From assembly GCF_023278565.1 (NCBI RefSeq), contig NC_064680.1:620001-684000 (forward strand): 64,000 nucleotides of DNA. The letters run 5' to 3'. Source of the DNA: Colletotrichum lupini (lineage: Eukaryota; Ascomycota; Sordariomycetes; Glomerellales; Glomerellaceae). Each line of letters opens with the position of its first letter. The stretch's first letter is position 1. Below are positions 1 through 10,921 of the stretch, piece after piece. Both the position numbers and the translations under genes were made by a program. The notes under the pieces are model-generated. The model made no database searches. It was not told the origin of the DNA and saw only the letters and a list, made by a program, of their open reading frames with translations.

Positions 1-1526
1 ACCCAAAACAACATCATAAGAAATGACATTATCCGTCGCATATCCGTATTTGTTCTTAAGGTAGTGCCACCCCCCAATGAGCGTGAGACAGAGACTTGTT
101 TCTTGTCTGAAGAACACCCATGGAGCTCAGCATGAGGGAAGTTTGTTGATATCCTTCACGGGAGCTCCTCTGTGAATTGTTTCGAGAAAAAAAAGCCAAC
201 CTCCTTCACTCGCGTGTTGTTTTTCTTTGTGTACTGTGTGGTTGTGTCAGGAAACCGCCCGAAGATCTCGTGTGGCTATTCTACATCCTTCGAACAGATT
301 GAGCACTCGGATAACCTTCCCGCCCAGTCGAACTTTTTTCCTAGAAACAGGATGACTGTATACAGGAGACGATGACGATTTTGTTTAGTTCTTCCATGTA
401 CCGTACGACAGTGAGCTCGGTTTCATGATCGCCATCGCGGGCACATATTTTGCGATAAAAGTCCTTTCGGCGACTTAAGTTGTGGGTCATGGAGATGCCA
501 GAGCCATTCGCTCGATGCTGCTTCACAGATGCAGCGCTTTGAGTTGTACGGCTTATACCCAGACCTTGACTTGACAATTGACGATGTTCTTGCCAACGCA
601 ACGTTCAGAGAGGCCAACGCATGTACGCAGAAAGGGATCAAAAACAATTTTGTCAACCTGCTTTTTAAGATCCATTTATCCCGGTAGCACGTTATCCGCC
701 TTCGAGGACCTTGTCGCGATAGGTCTCAGGGGTCGGTGAATGTAGTGTGTGGTCGAGAAGAGATGAATGCGACATTCATCCTTATTCATCACGTGAACTC
801 TGGAGAATTGCACTGAAGATATGACGTACTGAGGTAGAGTGGTATAATTGATGAGGATTGATAGAGGGCCAGCCAAGGCGGGGGTACTGAGATGGAACGT
901 CTCAAGACCCATTCCGATCCACCACGATCTATATTTTAGCAAAAAGATCTCGAAAAACATACAACACCCGGTATTCGCTGGTCGTCACCGACCCAACTAC
1001 TGATCGGGCCCTCATCGGCTTGTCTATGGGAGAGCGGACGGGATCCCGAATTCTCCAATGGGTATGGTCGTATGTGAAGGTATCGTGAGCTTTTGCAACT
1101 GAAGTCGCATTGCAGGTGAGGTGTGGACTTAGAGGCTTCTCCTTGTTAACAATATCGACTCTCGTCTTGCGAACAAGTTGATAGGGTTTGTATATGACTT
1201 CTGTGTCGCATATTTCATCTCTTCAGACTGGTGCTAGGTGCGAGTACCACACATCACTGGACTATTAAAGTATTTGGACGGGAGACTACCGTAAAGTCCT
1301 CTTGGCCGCTTGGAGTGAATTTTATGTATCAGCATCCAAAACTGCTCCAAGAGTGTGTATGTAATTTGTCGAGGGTTCTGGATTGCAGTGTCTAGGGTGG
1401 AGAACTGAATGCTTTCGTAATTGCACTGTCCATCCATTCCTCTAGCTGATTTATTTATTGATACAGAATTACAAGCCACTACGCACTTCGCCCTCGTATT
1501 ATTTCGAAAATGTCGACTTTCTCCCT
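1..1526. other. Non-coding stretch, no gene seen
   Basis: Only short unrelated reading frames occur here, on both strands, and none shows a recognisable domain or a plausible exon chain. Base composition is ordinary. It probably holds the downstream region of the methyltransferase gene and distal regulatory DNA of a gene outside the window. Confidence 0.5.
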
Positions 1527-3160
1527 TTACGATCTTTCATCGTAGGTCTTTCGCAATGAAACCAGATTCTCAACCTTCGTCCAATCCATTTCCTCTAGTT
1601 CAGTCTGTATTTGTTCCACCTCATCAGGTCTACGTGCGTAGACAAGATGACTAAGGCTTGTGTTAGCTCTCTCTAATTCAAACCAGATATGGGGGTCATT
1701 CTCGCAATGAGGACTTACAGGTGGAAGAAGGCCTGCAGACTGGGGTCTCTAAGAGCTTGACGCATCTCAGCTACAAAGACGACGATCCTGGGATACGCCC
1801 ATCCCAGGACCTCCTTGAGCAAGAATAGAGCAAATCCCTCAAGTGACTGGTCATTATAGAGCAAGTTGCACTGCCCAACTTCCTTCAGCTTCGGATCCTT
1901 AGGCCAAGCACCAATGGGAATAGAGAATCTCTTTTCCACTATGTCAACGTAGCCAATTGCGTCAAGAGCTCTGGCAATGCTGTGATTCTGGGTTTGGGCC
2001 AGCGTCTTACCAAGCTTATCAGTCGCCTCAAACATGACTTTGGCCCATTGATGAAAAATGTGATCTTCGGGAATACAATCACCAAAAAACTGAGATCGTG
2101 TTGTGATATCGAATTCCTTGACCTCAATAAAGCCTCCAGGAACCAGATGGTCGAAAGCTTGCTTATACAGCGCCGGCCAGTTCTCGATGCTTGCTTCGAG
2201 ATGGCGAATGTGGATGAGGTCAAAGTCCTTGGACCACGTCCATGGCTGCTCAACAACGTCATCAAAGTAGAACTTGCAGTTCGGAGGAACCCACGGGGGC
2301 TGGATGGGTGAAATATCTACACCAATGACCTCAGCAGATGGGAATTCGTCGGCAAAATCGCTAGATGCGGCGGGTTATTAGCAAGGTCTGCTGCATGATT
2401 TGTTCAACCCCGACTGGGATACTCACATGGCCCAGATGCCCGTGCCAGTTCCGACATCAAGAACTTTCTATTCATCTTCTTAAAACCATACCACTGGTCG
2501 TGCGCATCAGGTTGATCAACTCACTTGTGGGCTACGACTGAGGGGTGCTAGGAACAGTCGGTCATCGAAAAACAAAGTCTCCCAATAATGACTCCACAGC
2601 AAAGACACTGAAATTAGCCGCGGTTGTCTCATGGGCGTCCAATTGTGTAATCGATTGTACTTACGCAATGTCCAATGCTTCATTTTGCGTCTCATCATTG
2701 GGGCCCCAGTAGTCTGTCTTTTGGGAAAAGGTTCGACCGTGAATGCGACGATACTCCGTGATGCTCTCGCTCAGAGACTTTGTGGAAGATGCCTGGGTAC
2801 TGTAGATATCAGGTTTACTACAGTCAGTTGCCTGTATAAGATGGGGGCTTATGTCTGCACTTCTTGAAGTTCAGTTGTGGAATCTACCCCTCTTTGTTTG
2901 CTTGGGAGTCTTGGTCCTCATCGACTGCAATGTCTTTGACCTGTATCATTGCGTCAGTACGGCTATAGCTATCAATTTGATCCTACGCATGCTCAGTGTA
3001 GATACTCAATCCAGCTTTGATGTCTTTGCATGGAGTAAAACGAACTACTTACGTTTTTGTTCATGTCTGTGGTTGACGCGATCTCATTCGCAGGAGTGGC
3101 ATCCACCATGGCAGAGAGATCTGTCGCCTGCATTCTCTCCTCTTTAGCTGATGCGTACAT
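1527..3160 (-). CDS. LaeA-like SAM-dependent methyltransferase
   Basis: Seven exons on the minus strand: 3160-3053, 2940-2888, 2799-2665, 2591-2525, 2467-2427, 2360-1719, 1650-1527. Together they close as one 389-residue frame. After a low-complexity N-terminus of about 75 residues comes a tyrosine/glycine-rich entry (EYRRIHGRTF) and an NDE motif. SAM motif I LDVGTGTGIWA is near residue 124, followed by the acidic-loop strand VIGVDIS and the post-motif block LVPGGFIEVKEFD. This is the methyltransf_23 architecture of LaeA-like proteins, which in moulds act on unknown substrates and often affect secondary metabolism. The final exon restores the usual family ending (HLVYARRPDE). Most introns have strong GTAAGT/GTGAGT donors; the one at 2592-2664 was placed by homology and frame (acceptor GGAG). 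The start codon is uncertain: further in-frame ATGs lie downstream, and no ATG lies upstream in the same exon. The exact target is unknown. Confidence 0.85.
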
Positions 3161-4075
3161 GCTTGAGCTGAGGGCGTTCGACGAAATGTCGAGTAAACGA
3201 TCCGAAGAGCAACGAGAGAAAGGAGATGCGGGTAAAGCGTGATCAATCCTAGATGTATTGCCCCACTTGGGTGAGATGTTCCACCTTGCTTTGTTACCGA
3301 TGTTTGCTTCAAAGCTATCCACTCAATACTCTCGGCGGCTCCGTCTGCCTACCTGAACGAATAGGATAAATCCTTCAAGCACCCGAAATGCATGATTTAA
3401 GCAGTTTTTGGAAGGTAATGGCCAGGTTCCATGTCCATCGAAGAACCAACAGAGCAACAGCCCCAGGACTTGTCCAATCAACGAGAGTGGAAAGTGTGAC
3501 ATGGGACCATAGACAGGGGGCGGGATCTGGTGTTTGCAACCAACAGATACTACGCAGAATTCTTGTACCATCAGTCGCATCAGCGTTATGAACCAATATG
3601 GCGGCATCTATTCATACTTTAAATTATGCTGTTAACAAACCTGGCCAGTACGACGCAAACAGTCTTCGTAGCACTGAAGTACATACCTGTTAACGTAGAC
3701 TATGTATGGATCACAGAGGCGCTGGGTACATAGCTTGACACTGGTTAGCATGCGACCACAAGATGAGGTTGGAGAGTGAGGTCACACTATAGATCTACCT
3801 AAGGAGACACTGTAATTGATGTCGAAGAACGTAGTAGATGACTTTAGCAAGCGCAGAAACACACGCTACATGGTGGCCATGCCTGCTAGCAATGTCTTCG
3901 AATTTGGCTTCATGCCTTTGCACCTTCGTGTCGAGTTAAAACTTGTTGAGAAATGTATCTCCTCCTGTAGCAGATCTCTCAAATTTATGCCAAAACGTAC
4001 ACATCTCACAAGAGCTGTTCCTATTGCTAGTGTTCGTGAAATTAGTAGAATATGAAAGATTGTACTACGTAGGTA
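3161..4075. other. Intergenic region between divergent-looking units
   Basis: About 0.9 kb without a convincing gene. A 94-codon minus-strand frame at 3323-3607 is hydrophobic in its middle but begins without a good start and matches nothing I recognise. The region upstream of the methyltransferase start should contain that gene's promoter. Confidence 0.4.
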
Positions 4076-5181
4076 CTATCTCAAATTGTCTGATCTCTTG
4101 ACATAGCAATCGTTCACGCATAGCCGAAACATGTACACCCATTGGATTCTTGGTACTGACGGAAGAGTCATCTTTGCCCATTCGCTTTGTTCCTTCAGCT
4201 TCCAATTCTCCAATCCGCTGTCAACTACTCCGAACAGCCCAGGGACTGGCGTCACATTCCAGTCTTCCACTTCTTGCAAGCCGAGTTCAGCTTGTTGATC
4301 ATGCCAGCGTCCCAGCAAAAACCTCGCTTTCCAGGTGGTAAGAAGCTCCTGCTGCATTAACCCCTGCGTCGGGTCCCCATCAAGCCTCTGGAAGAAGTCT
4401 TTGGTCTCGCCATATTCTTTGGAGCCAAAGATACTGTCGAAGTTCGCGTAATCCTCTATCTGTTTACGATTTCCCACAGGAACTAAGACTGCAGTTCCGG
4501 ATTAGTCTTCGCAAACAAAATCAAATGAGCTTGTGCAATCTTACCGATGCGCTCCTCACCGTTGAACCCCCAGAGTCCAGATTGTGTTGCAGCATTGATC
4601 TTAGCGTGAATGGCAACTATCTTCTGACAAACTAAGAGAGTTTCGACGCTCCAAAGAGTGCGGAAATTCTCCTGGTCGCTCAAAGGTGGGAAGAGTGTAT
4701 GTAGAATTTCTCCTGTGACGCATACCGTTTGGGCGTAGTCCGCGACGGGGGATAGATATTTGAAGGGCCCCATGGGAGGACGAGCTGACCAATAGTGACC
4801 ACAACTTGAATCCCAATCAAGGAATATGACATTTCTACCCGGGGAACGATCGAACCACAAGTCAACGAGTTCTCTGTTTGCGACAGTCTTTGCTTGCCAT
4901 TTCTCATCTCGCGGGACTGGGAACCCCGCAACTTGTCTAGATTCACGACAGACGGCCGCGATGACTGGAGGGATAGAATTGAGCTTGTACGTCATTTGAT
5001 GTGTGCACTCCTCAGATCCGTCATTTTTCGACATCAATCCATTGTAAATGTACCCTCCCTTATAAGGTTTATTTATCTCGACAATGCGGACGTGAGGTAG
5101 ACATTCATTCCAAATTGCTCGGCGAAGCTCTAGAGGGAGCTCAGGGAAGAGATGGAACTCTTGAGGCTGAAGTGTTGCCAT
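4076..5181 (-). CDS. 2EXR (F-box-like) domain protein
   Basis: Two exons, 5181-4545 and 4488-4076, joined across a 56-bp intron (donor GTAAGA, branch GACTAAT, acceptor CTGCAG). They give 349 residues. Residues 12-28 read FPELPLELRRAIWNECL, the opening of the 2EXR domain, a fungal F-box-like motif common in very large paralogous families. The domain continues through the conserved PPVIAAVCRESR block and a WFDRSPGRNVIFLDWD segment. No catalytic residues are known for the family; a protein-interaction role is usual. Without the intron the frame would stop after residue 232, so the splice is needed to reach the aromatic-rich C-terminal half. Function of this member is unknown. Confidence 0.85.
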
Positions 5182-5755
5182 TCTTCACTCTGTCGGAATG
5201 TTGTTTTTTGATTGTGGGAAACAAGAATCCACGGAACGCAGCTGAGGTTATCAGGTTTCCTGTCAAGAGGCGGTCGCATCTAAGGAATCTACTTGTAACA
5301 TTGAGGAAACCCGACAACGTGGGGAGCCCTGGTTGACAGGTGGGCCCGCCATATGCCGACGCGTTGATGCATTCAAGATAATCCTAGGTCCACGGTGCCA
5401 ACCCCGCCTAGCAGCAGAACAATGTTCTCTGCAAGGAGACTAAAAGGCCGCGGCAGAATATTACACAAGTCTTTACCTTACTCAAACGCAATCAAATTGC
5501 GCAAGCTGCTCGACTAGCTGGGACTTGGCGGGACATGAGAGGTCCAATTGACCAATAGCAAATTACTCGCTATCGCTATCGCAATTTACACTCAAAGCCG
5601 ATGATAAGAGTCTATTCCGATTTCCGAAATGAGCCTGCGGGGCCCCGGGATCGGCCCTGGACGATGACAATAAAAGTTGTGGCTATTCGCTGTTGCGTCT
5701 GATGTTCAGTCACGCCCGGTATTGAATCTTTCAGCCCGCTTGATCCTCAGTCGCA
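5182..5755. other. Divergent promoter region (2EXR / secreted protein)
   Basis: This 574-bp gap separates two divergently transcribed genes and must hold both promoters. It contains a TATA-like AATAAAAG at 5669-5676, about 80 bp before the downstream ATG, a repeated GCTATC motif near 5570, and a TGATAAG GATA-type site near 5601. None is proven. Confidence 0.4.
5669..5676 (+). promoter_or_regulatory. TATA-like box of the secreted PheC-like gene
   Basis: AATAAAAG lies about 80 bp upstream of the ATG at 5756, a usual distance for a fungal core promoter with a short leader. Confidence 0.3.
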
Positions 5756-6622
5756 ATGATGAACGTTTGGGCATCAGCGCTTCTCGGCGCTTCCGTGTTG
5801 AGCGCCTACGCTCAAGCTCAACTTGGCGAAACAACACCACTTCTATCGTATGCCAATGTTACGTCTGTCCTTGACAACATCCTTGCTCGCGGATACATAA
5901 AAGTCGGCACAACTGGGGACTACAAGCCTTTCACGTACTTCATCACGAACCAAACGACCCTGCCGAACACTACAGCAATCAACACAACCTACATCGGCGC
6001 CGACATCGATGCCGCACAGTCCCTGTCCAACGCCCTTGGCCTGCCTAAGCCTCCCCGCCTCGTCGCGACAAAATGGGCAAACATCACGAGCGACTTGTCC
6101 GCCGGTAAATTCGACATTGCCATGGGTGGCGTCAGCCTGACTCTTGCAAGAGCTAAAACTGCCTTCTTCTCCACAGCGATCCAGAGAGTCGGCAAGACAG
6201 CCTGCATCCGTTGTGCCGATGCAGCCAAGTACACCGACCTCGCATCGCTCGATCAGGCCGGCGTCAAGGTTGCCGTCAACCCTGGCGGAACCAATGAGGC
6301 GTTTGACAGGGCGAATCTCAAGTCTGCAACAATTGTCATGGTGGAGGATAACAACGCGGTTTACCAGGCTGTGCTAGACGGCACTGCTGATGCCATGATT
6401 TCCGACCTGATTGAAGTTGAGTTGCAGGTCAAGCTGCACGAGGGCGAGCTTTGCATTGCCAACCCTGACGCACCATTCAACTTCGAGGAGCTTGGATATG
6501 CGGTTCCGAGGGATATTGTATGGAAGCAGTTCGTTGATGCTTGGGTCCATGTGCAGCTAGGAAGCGGTTCTTGGAACGGTACACTCGAGAAATGGTTGAA
6601 CTACAAGTGGCCCAGCGTTTGA
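5756..6622 (+). CDS. Secreted solute-binding-type protein, cyclohexadienyl dehydratase (PheC)-like
   Basis: Single-exon gene of 288 residues with a cleavable signal peptide (hydrophobic residues about 5-22, ending AQAQ) and several N-glycosylation sequons. The body is a bacterial type 3 extracellular solute-binding fold. Blocks seen are ILARGYIKVGTTGDYKPF at 42-59, a GADIDAAQSL block near 81, FDIAMGGVSLT near 119, NPGGTNE near 175-181 and MISDLIEVELQ. The combination GTTGDYKPF plus NPGGTNE is what I associate with cyclohexadienyl/arogenate dehydratases (PheC), which descend from amino-acid binding proteins and turn prephenate into phenylpyruvate or arogenate into phenylalanine. Glu181 would be the expected catalytic acid (inference). 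It could instead be a pure binding protein. A transporter partner is not expected in a fungus, so an extracellular enzyme or ligand-binding role is more likely. Two ATGs are adjacent (5756, 5759). Confidence 0.85.
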   Translation: MMNVWASALLGASVLSAYAQAQLGETTPLLSYANVTSVLDNILARGYIKVGTTGDYKPFTYFITNQTTLPNTTAINTTYIGADIDAAQSLSNALGLPKPPRLVATKWANITSDLSAGKFDIAMGGVSLTLARAKTAFFSTAIQRVGKTACIRCADAAKYTDLASLDQAGVKVAVNPGGTNEAFDRANLKSATIVMVEDNNAVYQAVLDGTADAMISDLIEVELQVKLHEGELCIANPDAPFNFEELGYAVPRDIVWKQFVDAWVHVQLGSGSWNGTLEKWLNYKWPSV

Positions 6623-6679
6623 ATGCCCTGGGCTTCATGCCGGAAATAGCAGTAATTAGTACCTAATGTCATGAATGAT

Positions 6680-6685
6680 AATAAA
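6680..6685 (+). terminator. Polyadenylation signal AATAAA
   Basis: Canonical AATAAA 58 bp after the stop of the PheC-like gene. It lies in the 132-bp gap before the 3' end of the convergent D-amino-acid oxidase gene. Confidence 0.4.
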
Positions 6686-6754
6686 ATCCTGTTGTATGAA
6701 TTGGAGATTTTGTTGACGCCATATTCGTAACGATTGAGAATATGTCATCTTGAA

Positions 6755-7954
6755 CTAAAGCTTCGACGAGGGTGTCTGACTTGTTAGTTGCAATTTTGCA
6801 AGTTTCACCGCATGTGCTGCCATTCCCCTACGTTCACGTTAGCAAAGTGACATCATCACACACTGTATCTTCGTCTCAACTCACCAAGATGCCTGATATC
6901 CCGCCCCAGATGCTCCGTAATTATGTACGACCAGCCCCTCATCTCTCTTCTCGACCTCGATTCTTGGTCCGCCTTTACGATTCGGTCTCAGCCCGACGCC
7001 GTGCTTGATGATCTTCAAGTCTCCGGGCTTGCCCAGCTCTGGGGCCAATGCGCAACAACGCTGGAGGATAGTCTTTGTCAACTCGGGATCGACCTCCTTG
7101 TCCCAATTTCCGTCTTGACGACATCCGCCTAGAACAATGCCGCCTGCTAGAGGCCTCTGGAAGATGTAGGTGGTGTCGTTGTCTACTCTTCGAGGTGAAC
7201 GGAAGTACATCCTCTTGAGGGGCTCAATCGGCTGCTCGACCAAGATGGTTTGCCCTCGAGTCGGATACATGGACTTGTCTTCCACTCCACCAAGGAAGTA
7301 GGACCCTAAGCCTGTACAGTTGAAGACCGTGGTGACATCTGAAGAGATGCGAGCCTCATTGATGTGACCAATCTTTTGACGGACCAGAATGACTTTGCTC
7401 TGTCTGCATTGCTCAAGAAGCCTATTATACCTAGTCAGGCTATCTGCGTATCACAAGATATGAGTGAAAGAATGTGTAACTTACCATTGCAAGTAGATTT
7501 GAGTGTTGATCACAAAGGTATTAGGTACATCAAGTCCAAACACGGCTTTGTCGGGCAATTCGTCCGTACGAAGTGGCACAGTGCCCCCAACCAAGTCATC
7601 GTACCACAGCTTGCCAGTTTCCACACTAAGAATGCCTGCATCCTCGATCTTTTGGTCGAAGATCATTCGGAGCGGCGAACTTTTAATTCCCGCTTCTGGT
7701 GCGCTCTTTGCAATTTTCCTAAATCGCTCAAATGCGACACGATCGAAAGATTCGAGAAGACCATTATCGTTGGCCGAGGAGCACCAATTACCTCCGGCCC
7801 ACGGCGAGCAGTAGTCGATGTTGTAGTCGCCGGGGAAGTACTCTGCTAGGATCGTGATCTTCACGGATGGAAATTCGGCTCTGAGGGTCAGTGCGGTAGT
7901 GAGACCGATGACGCCGGCACCGAGGACAACGAAGTGTTGCGCGGGAGTCGTCAT
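6755..7954 (-). CDS. D-amino-acid oxidase, peroxisomal
   Basis: Three exons, 7954-7485, 7421-6885 and 6827-6755, spliced with GTAAGT and GTGAGT donors, giving 359 residues. The N-terminus holds the FAD dinucleotide-binding motif VVLGAGVIGLTTALTL (about 9-24). The middle has the family signature YPTRGQTILVEQP and the C-terminal FAD/substrate block HNYGASGAGYQASWG, which the second intron interrupts at its Trp codon. The enzyme oxidatively deaminates D-amino acids to 2-oxo acids, ammonia and hydrogen peroxide. The last three residues are SKL, a perfect type 1 peroxisomal signal, which fits a peroxide-producing oxidase and appears only after correct splicing of the last exon. Length is normal for the family. 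The gene converges on the PheC-like gene. Confidence 0.95.
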
Positions 7955-8542
7955 ATCGTCGTGTCTCGGATGCTGTGAGGTTGACGGGTGCTTGGTAAGG
8001 GTGATGTGAGGTTGACACCGCCGGGCCTGTTCGAGATCCAGTTGGCAGTGGTCTGTTGGGGTAGCTCCGGTCCGGGCCGGCGGTGTTTACGGCTGATTGA
8101 TGATAAATGTCCGAAGTCGACCTGAGCCATGGCGCAACGGGGCTGGGCCGATTGTGGAATATGTCTTGGCCACCCCAGTAGTCAGCTTGGCTACAGTATC
8201 AGCGTCAAAGTGCAACAGTCCATCCTTGGGGAACTCCAACAATAAACCGAGGCAAGTGATATATTGCACATCCAGGAAAGTTCATTTCTCAGGCTCAACT
8301 TCCTAAGATCGGTTGCGTCGTACGCGTGGAGTAGATCACATGGCTAATGTTGGACATATCCTTGGAACATCAGTACAGGCTTCTCCATCAAGATGCAAGG
8401 GTTCGAACTTGTATCACTGAGCACTTGATTCTTGAATCAGTTTTCATTCTCCAAGACCCTAAGTACAATTTAATTGTTTGCAAACGCCGCGCGCAGAAGT
8501 TCCTGCCGTTAGGACTATGTCATCATCAATAAACAGTTGCGA
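7955..8542. other. Upstream region of the D-amino-acid oxidase gene
   Basis: About 0.6 kb without a gene. It should contain the promoter of the oxidase (GC-rich CGG/CCGG patches near 8020-8090). A GGTTCGAAC motif near 8397 is not part of a foldable tRNA. Confidence 0.35.
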
Positions 8543-8823
8543 TCACATCTTTTTTCCAGCCTTGTCCTCTCCTAATGGATCACTCTGCTGCATCCCCTCG
8601 AGGCTCACTCCTTTCTTCTGTTGCGAAGCCATGGATGGCATTGTGTTCTGGTCTCCACTGTGTCTCTAAAGATCATTCAGCCAAAGGGCATTGCTGCCAA
8701 TCCGAACTGGAGGCCTACTCTCTCTTCCTCTACCTCTGCGTCGTGTATGAAGTCATGGCCGGCTTCAACGGCGTCGTCCGACAGACCGTGTTCCTTAAGC
8801 CCGTGATCTTGTCTGTTCGACAT
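8543..8823 (-). CDS. Small hydrophilic hypothetical protein
   Basis: Predicted two-exon gene, 8823-8719 and 8665-8543, with a 53-bp intron (donor GTAGGC, branch GGCTGAATG, acceptor CTTTAG). The result is 75 residues starting MSNRQDHGLKEHGL and ending KKM. The product is very hydrophilic, rich in acidic, Gln and Lys residues, with no membrane segment or signal peptide. The exon-intron frame closes cleanly, and the sense strand looks more protein-like than the overlapping opposite-strand frame. I do not recognise a family; small stress- or conidiation-related proteins of moulds have similar composition. The weak donor keeps confidence moderate. Confidence 0.4.
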
Positions 8824-9890
8824 CTCGCAGTGGTTTATATTGAATGGATGATTTCTCTTGATCACAAGTTGAGTTGAATTGCGATTCTTTCAATCAGAAG
8901 GCTTAGGCATTATCTGCTTCACAAAACACGCGGGTTTCCCCTCGTTTTATAATCTTCAGCAGAGTCAAGATGGCCGAACGTCATGAAGTTGTCTAAGTGA
9001 GGGGTCTACGGTTCCTCCTGCGAAGCATGTACACCACCATCAGTCAGGGCACGGTGAGAAACCCCGCATTCATCACGATAGTTCATCCACTCTTAGTCAA
9101 GCCCGCAAGGATGACAGGCCATCAGAACTTCCATTTACAGACGTGCAGTCGCGGGGTCAAGCTTTCCATGATGACGGTCTATGCCTGGCTGGACTGGCCC
9201 ACCAGCCAATCGTAAAGATACGCACCTAAGATTGGTTGAAGCTAAAGGCAGTCGCGGAGATGAGGAAGGGTGAGAAAGCAACTGGACGATCGGGTCTATC
9301 GGTAGTGATCTCGAGAGCGATTAATCCTACCTTAGGTATGGAGCTTGATTATTTTACTTCCCATTGGGCGCGGTGTATGATATATCCTGGCTTACATCAG
9401 TCTTTACGCGGGTTGGGTGCATAAAAATCCGGCAGGATCTAGGCGACAGACTTCAAGGTTATGACCACGATGAAGGCGCCGGTGCGAAAATAGTGAGATG
9501 AACCAAATCGACAACTTTTCTTTGTTTGGTGACTCTGTTTGATTCAATTATGAGTCTGGTAGTTACTGCACCTATGTAAACAGATGCACGATACTGCATA
9601 GCGCCAAAAGAGCTAATTCTCGAATGCTTCGCTTCGCACTTGCTTTGCTTGAAATTCTTGTGACACAAGTACGTCGTTGGCTGAATCTAAGGGTACCTCA
9701 TCTAAATATCATATATTATGTACTTTCGAGTCCATTGGCCTCGAATCTCACAGCTCCGTCTAATAAAACAGCCTGAGCTAGGGACTAGAAAATTTTCTTT
9801 ACGCTGCAGTCTCACAGGATGTGAACTTGGCTTTATTATACAGCTTGGTCTAACTAAATCGCTTATTCATGACTATCAAATTACTTTATT
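8824..9890. other. Intergenic region, no gene seen
   Basis: About 1.07 kb with only short overlapping frames on both strands. It lies between the start of the small hydrophilic gene and the 3' end of the GDSL esterase. AT-richer stretches near 9,700-9,900 probably belong to the 3' untranslated region of the esterase. Confidence 0.35.
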
Positions 9891-10921
9891 TCATCGACAC
9901 GTTATACTGACGGTTATAATTAACTGCATCATTAGAACCATTACCCAGCCTTGGGAAGACAAGCCCACGGCGCCGTTGGTTGACACACTCTTGCTCGCGC
10001 GCGCGGCCTCATCCTTCGATCGATCAGGGTCATCGCCTATCGGCTGAGTGACCCAGTCCTTGGGAATCTGCGCAATAAAGTCGTACCAGTAGTCACCCAT
10101 CGTACGGTAACCCTCATCCGTCGGATGAATGCAATCGTCTCTCAGAATGCCGGTCCCCAAAGCCGCAAAGTCCACAGCCAGGACGTGATGGCTGGCGTTT
10201 CTGCGCTGCTCGACAATGCCCGGGATGAGTTTCTGGTACGCGACCGTCGCGGCTTCCTGTTCGGCACTGCATGTGTCGACGATTTGGGCGACGAGGATGG
10301 TGGCGTCGGGGCACGCGGTGATCATCTGGTCGATGAGGGTGCCCAGTCGCTCGGCGGCCGCCGCCGGGTCGTTACCTTCGGTGGAGACTGCCGGGTTTGG
10401 GTTCATGTCGTTGGTGCCGGCGTGGAGGAGAATTATGTTGGGTCTTTGTACCAGGGATGGGCCTACGTTGTCGGCGATGTACTTGATCGTTTTCCCAGAC
10501 CAAGCAGCCTGCAACTTGTCAGAATTGGGAATGTGGAAATAGGACCTATTCTGTTGACTAACATAGTATCCATCGCTCATGTTTCCACCGTAGACTGTAC
10601 CGGCGTAAACAACTTCGTTGGCTGTGATGGTTGTCAGATATGGGGCCTTTCCAGTTCGTCTGATTGTGGTGGAGTTCATGATTGAGCTTCTCATGCGCGG
10701 TGAGTTAACATACCAGAAAGGTCCTCATCAAGTTTGAGCCTGTAGCCATTTCCATCGCTGCTCAGATATCCCACAGTGATAGAATCACCCACAGGAAGTA
10801 TTCTCAGCTTGACACCATCTTTAATAACCTGTCCCGCTGGTGTTGCCTTGTACTCAAGGGAGTCGGCAGCGAGCGTCAGCGGGGTAATTAGGGCGATGAT
10901 GCTGGCGATTGAAAACCTCAT
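9891..10921 (-). CDS. Secreted SGNH/GDSL-family esterase, possibly GPI-anchored
   Basis: Two exons, 10921-10714 and 10621-9891, joined over a 92-bp intron (donor GTATGT, branch ATCTGAC, acceptor CACAG), give 312 residues. A signal peptide (about 1-19) is followed by block I GDSITVG with the nucleophile Ser47, then block III GTND at 138-141 and block V DDCIHP, placing the Asp-x-x-His dyad at 232/235. This is the SGNH hydrolase fold, used on acetylated or fatty-acyl esters and wall polysaccharides. The C-terminus carries a small-residue region (TNGAVGLSS) followed by about 20 hydrophobic residues ending at the stop, which resembles a GPI-anchor signal (inference). Natural substrate unknown. Confidence 0.9.

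Noticed and set aside
3323..3607. A 94-codon minus-strand hydrophobic frame
   Set aside because: There is no proper ATG context, no partner exons and no recognised family.
8340..8420. A tRNA gene suggested by TGGCTAATGTTGG and GGTTCGAAC
   Set aside because: The T-stem has only wobble or mismatched pairs and no acceptor or anticodon stem can be drawn.
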